Below the pieces are notes generated by a model, which was not told the origin of the DNA, made no database searches, and worked only from the letters and a program-made list of their open reading frames with translations. A program made the position numbers and the translations under genes. A stretch of 64,000 bases of DNA, from positions 9,235,547-9,299,546 of the forward strand of contig NZ_AP019860.1 of NCBI RefSeq assembly GCF_009002475.1, written 5' to 3'. The stretch is from Candidatus Uabimicrobium amorphum. GTDB lineage: Bacteria > Planctomycetota > Uabimicrobiia > Uabimicrobiales > Uabimicrobiaceae. Numbering within the stretch: the first letter of the stretch is position 1; each line of letters begins with the position of its first letter. This document shows, piece by piece, positions 61,564-64,000 of this stretch.

Positions 61564-64000
61564 CTAGAGTTTTTGTAATACAGTTAAAGTTATGTCGTCG
61601 TGTTGTTCTTGGTCTTTCATGAAAACTTCAAGATCATCCAGGATACCATATACCATATCGCGTGGTTTTTTATCACGGTGCTTATTGATTATTTCTAGCA
61701 GGCCGTCCATTTCTAACATGTCTCCTGTTGGTGACATAGCATCTGTAACACCATCGGTATAAAAAATTACTTTATCTCCACAGGATAAATCAAGTTCTTT
61801 TTCTTCCAAGAAACTATCTATGTTGTCTTTGACACCAAGCACCACTCCTCCTGCTGGTGTTGCTATAGGAGGGGAGTCATTTTTGATAATAATCAGGTTT
61901 TCGTGGCCCGCTCCGGTGTAAACAAGCTTTTGGTTTTTGTTGTCCCAGTGAACCAAAAGCATGGACATAAAAATGAAGGGTTCCGTATTGTCCTTTAATA
62001 TACGATTGGTTTCGAGAAGTATTTCTTTCGTAGATAGTTTTCTTCCTATTAGAAAGTGGTGGAGAGTAAGGCGCGCCATTACCATTACTAGTCCCGCGGG
62101 GACTCCTTTTCCGGAAACATCGCCAACAACGATAGATAAGGCGTCATTTTTATGATCGGTGATGAAGTCGTAGTAGTCGCCACCTACTTGACGCGCTGGT
62201 ATCATCTTTCCATATACGTCAATGCCATTTATATTGGGTAGCTCTTTGGGTAGTAAGCCCGATTGAATTTTAGCTGCGATGCTGATTTCTTGTTCAATTC
62301 GTTCTTTTTCGCGTAGTTCTTCATATAGGAAAGCATTTTCTAATGCGATAGCTGCTTGGTCGGAGAATGAGATGAGAAAATCTAAATCATGTTCGGTAAA
62401 AAGACCTGAAACAAGGCGATTGTCTACATAAACTGCACCAATGGTTTTATCTTTTATGTTAAAAGGAACACACAGAATAGAACGTAACTTTAAATCTACA
62501 ATGGATTGTGACTGGAATCGTCCATCTGCCTGTGCATCCGAGGTGAGTACTGGTTCCCCTGTTTTGATAACTTTTTGCACAATACTCGTTGATAAATTGC
62601 TTTCGGAAGTCGATAATTCTTTTTCGTCGATATTTCGCGCAGCCTTAAAGTTGAGATTTTCACCGTCTTTTAATACCACAAAACCACGCTCTGCTTTTAA
62701 TTCGCGAATCACCATGTCCATAATGAGATCAAAGAGCTTTTTCGAATCGAGAACAGAGTTAATCGTTGTGGAGACTTTTTGCAATGTCAATAAACTTTCG
62801 CGTTCTGCTTTGAGTTCTTGAACTTGATTTATTAGCATGGTGTTTTTTGACGTCAAATCTTGTAATTTTTCATCAAAACTATTTTGTATTTCTTCCAATT
62901 TTCGATGAATTTCATCTACATATTCTTGTCCCATGTCTTTACCCGTTTCAAGTTGTTGTTGTAAATCGTGTATTTGTTTTTTATATTCTCTTTCCAATGA
63001 AGAAATTTCTTGTCCAAATTTACGTAGCTTTGCAGCTAAATTTTTCTTGTGATCAACAACGGGTGTCTCTCGCTTGCACTGCTTTATAAGTAAATTTGCT
63101 TTTTTTTGTAAAGGAGCTATGTCTGCATATATTTCTCGGGCTTTTTCCAGTTGATTAATTGCTACCTTTACAAAGCCTTTTTCTCCTTCTTGTTCAAAAT
63201 GGAGCAAGGCTTTTCCATATTCAAAGTAAGTCTTTGCTAACTCTAACTTGTTGGTGACCCTTTCTAAAAGGACCGTGGCGGACACAAAATGTTCTAAGGC
63301 TTCTTGGTTGTGCCCGATTTTCGTACAAAATACGCCATAGCGTGTGTGTATTTTAGCGGAGATCATATCGTCATCGTGTTTTTTACTTATTTTTAATGCC
63401 TTATTCAGCATTTTATTTGCTTCCGCATCTGGAAGAGTCTCCGACAAACTTAGGTACACATCTGCTAAGGCCCACTTCATATCTAAAGATAGAAAAGATG
63501 CTTCGCTAATTTTGAATACCTCTTGCGCTTCGCTCATACGGCCTAATGCCGTGTATGTTTGCCCTAATATTTTGTAAGCGGTTGCTGACGCTGATTGTAT
63601 CTTTAAGTCGTCGAAAATTTTTATGGCGCGTTGTATGAAACGTAGAGCATCGTCATTTTTTTCTAGTATATTCATCGCATAGCTGAGTTCCAGTAGAACG
63701 TAACCTTCAGCTATTTTGACATGGCTCTCTTCTGCAAAGTTGAGACACTCTTTATAAATTTTAAGTGCGCGCGAAAATTGACCACGTAACTCAAATAATT
63801 TTCCAAGGTTAATTTTAACCATCGTGAAGCGCTCACGATCTCCGACTATATTGGAGATGTAAGATGCTTCTTCTAAATAGCGGTATGCAAGGTCCGTTTG
63901 ACCTTTGCGAATATACGCATGAGCGATGCCTTCCGCGACTTTTGCTTTGAGAGGAAGATTTTCCGATGAGTGAAGAATTTTAAACGCCGTAAGGTAGTAG
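61564..64000 (-). CDS. TPR / GAF / SpoIIE-type PP2C phosphatase, N-terminus outside the window
   Basis: The frame is still open at base 64000, with about 59 further TPR-like residues visible beyond the first ATG at 63822, so the 5' end is cut. Order: several TPR units, a coiled coil, a GAF domain (ISTTINSVLDSKKLFDLIMD ... SILCVPFNIKDKTIGAVYVD), and a C-terminal SpoIIE/RsbU-like phosphatase (QVGGDYYDFI, VVGDVSGKGVPAGLVM, YTGAGHENLIII, IFYTDGVTDAMS), with the metal-binding acidic residues in place. Such enzymes dephosphorylate STAS antagonists in partner-switch systems; the STAS modules at 27105 and 38905 are possible targets, which is inference. Confidence 0.93.
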   Translation of the reverse strand, partial: YYLTAFKILHSSENLPLKAKVAEGIAHAYIRKGQTDLAYRYLEEASYISNIVGDRERFTMVKINLGKLFELRGQFSRALKIYKECLNFAEESHVKIAEGYVLLELSYAMNILEKNDDALRFIQRAIKIFDDLKIQSASATAYKILGQTYTALGRMSEAQEVFKISEASFLSLDMKWALADVYLSLSETLPDAEANKMLNKALKISKKHDDDMISAKIHTRYGVFCTKIGHNQEALEHFVSATVLLERVTNKLELAKTYFEYGKALLHFEQEGEKGFVKVAINQLEKAREIYADIAPLQKKANLLIKQCKRETPVVDHKKNLAAKLRKFGQEISSLEREYKKQIHDLQQQLETGKDMGQEYVDEIHRKLEEIQNSFDEKLQDLTSKNTMLINQVQELKAERESLLTLQKVSTTINSVLDSKKLFDLIMDMVIRELKAERGFVVLKDGENLNFKAARNIDEKELSTSESNLSTSIVQKVIKTGEPVLTSDAQADGRFQSQSIVDLKLRSILCVPFNIKDKTIGAVYVDNRLVSGLFTEHDLDFLISFSDQAAIALENAFLYEELREKERIEQEISIAAKIQSGLLPKELPNINGIDVYGKMIPARQVGGDYYDFITDHKNDALSIVVGDVSGKGVPAGLVMVMARLTLHHFLIGRKLSTKEILLETNRILKDNTEPFIFMSMLLVHWDNKNQKLVYTGAGHENLIIIKNDSPPIATPAGGVVLGVKDNIDSFLEEKELDLSCGDKVIFYTDGVTDAMSPTGDMLEMDGLLEIINKHRDKKPRDMVYGILDDLEVFMKDQEQHDDITLTVLQKL

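Overview
The window comes from an AT-rich, diderm-type bacterium: many proteins begin with lipoprotein signals, and there is a secretin with PilM/N/O partners. Four Ser/Thr protein kinases with different sensor ends, FHA modules, a GAF-PAS histidine kinase, a GAF-SpoIIE phosphatase, PpiC/PpiD folding factors and TPR/HEAT/WD40/NHL repeat proteins fill the 64 kb. This mix of eukaryote-like signalling parts and low GC resembles a deep-branching Planctomycetota member (for example a Candidatus Uabimicrobium-like lineage). That placement is an impression from gene content, not an alignment result. Coding density is high, genes lie in long same-strand runs, and no transposase, integrase, rRNA or CRISPR array was seen.

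Layout. 1-7070 (minus): a tightly packed run that starts at a palindrome-overlapped promoter near 7170 and reads small DUF3096-like membrane protein, RNHCP zinc protein, orphan solute-binding lipoprotein, kinase, macroglobulin-like/STN lipoprotein, ExbD-like protein, partial secreted protein. 7296-8602 (minus): a compact RiPP locus with a 53-residue graspetide-like precursor, an MvdD-type ATP-grasp ligase and a textbook sigma-54 promoter. 8754-13271: a 1505-residue kinase with TPR and HEAT-like repeats. 13536-19137 (plus): two PpiC-type chaperones, a row of four hairpins, an MBL-fold hydrolase and a lipoprotein. 19191-22281 (minus): FHA-kinase, hslU, hslV. 22387-24420 (plus): polyprenyl-phosphate mannosyltransferase, a small membrane protein and a DUF368/PopT transporter. 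24440-28139 (minus): tRNA-Leu(CAA), hybrid histidine kinase, STAS/zinc-ribbon/HATPase protein.

28732-42708 (plus) is one run with almost no gaps: clpX, a divergent acylornithine carbamoyltransferase relative, a divergent M29 aminopeptidase relative, an ABC-2 exporter, two uncharacterised proteins, yebC, miaA, an NHL lipoprotein, and a 1267-residue MglA-GTPase/STAS/TIR/NB-ARC/WD40 fusion. The fusion is the most unusual gene here: an NLR-like architecture at the end of a housekeeping operon. After a convergent Nudix gene and a DUF11 surface protein, 45111-50528 (plus) carries a kinase, recQ, a 55-residue membrane protein, aroE and aroK.

50561-51322 is an intergenic repeat block: four 151-bp tandem copies and one inverted copy, each with two hairpins whose paired bases change together. 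51350-63822 and beyond (minus) holds a pilus/secretion alignment cluster (PilM-PilN fusion, PilO, secretin lipoprotein, two basic-tailed TPR membrane proteins), mnmG and a TPR-GAF-SpoIIE phosphatase that runs off the window.

The strongest candidates for something new are the sigma-54-driven graspetide locus, the five-module TIR/NB-ARC/WD40 fusion, and the structured 151-bp repeat family.
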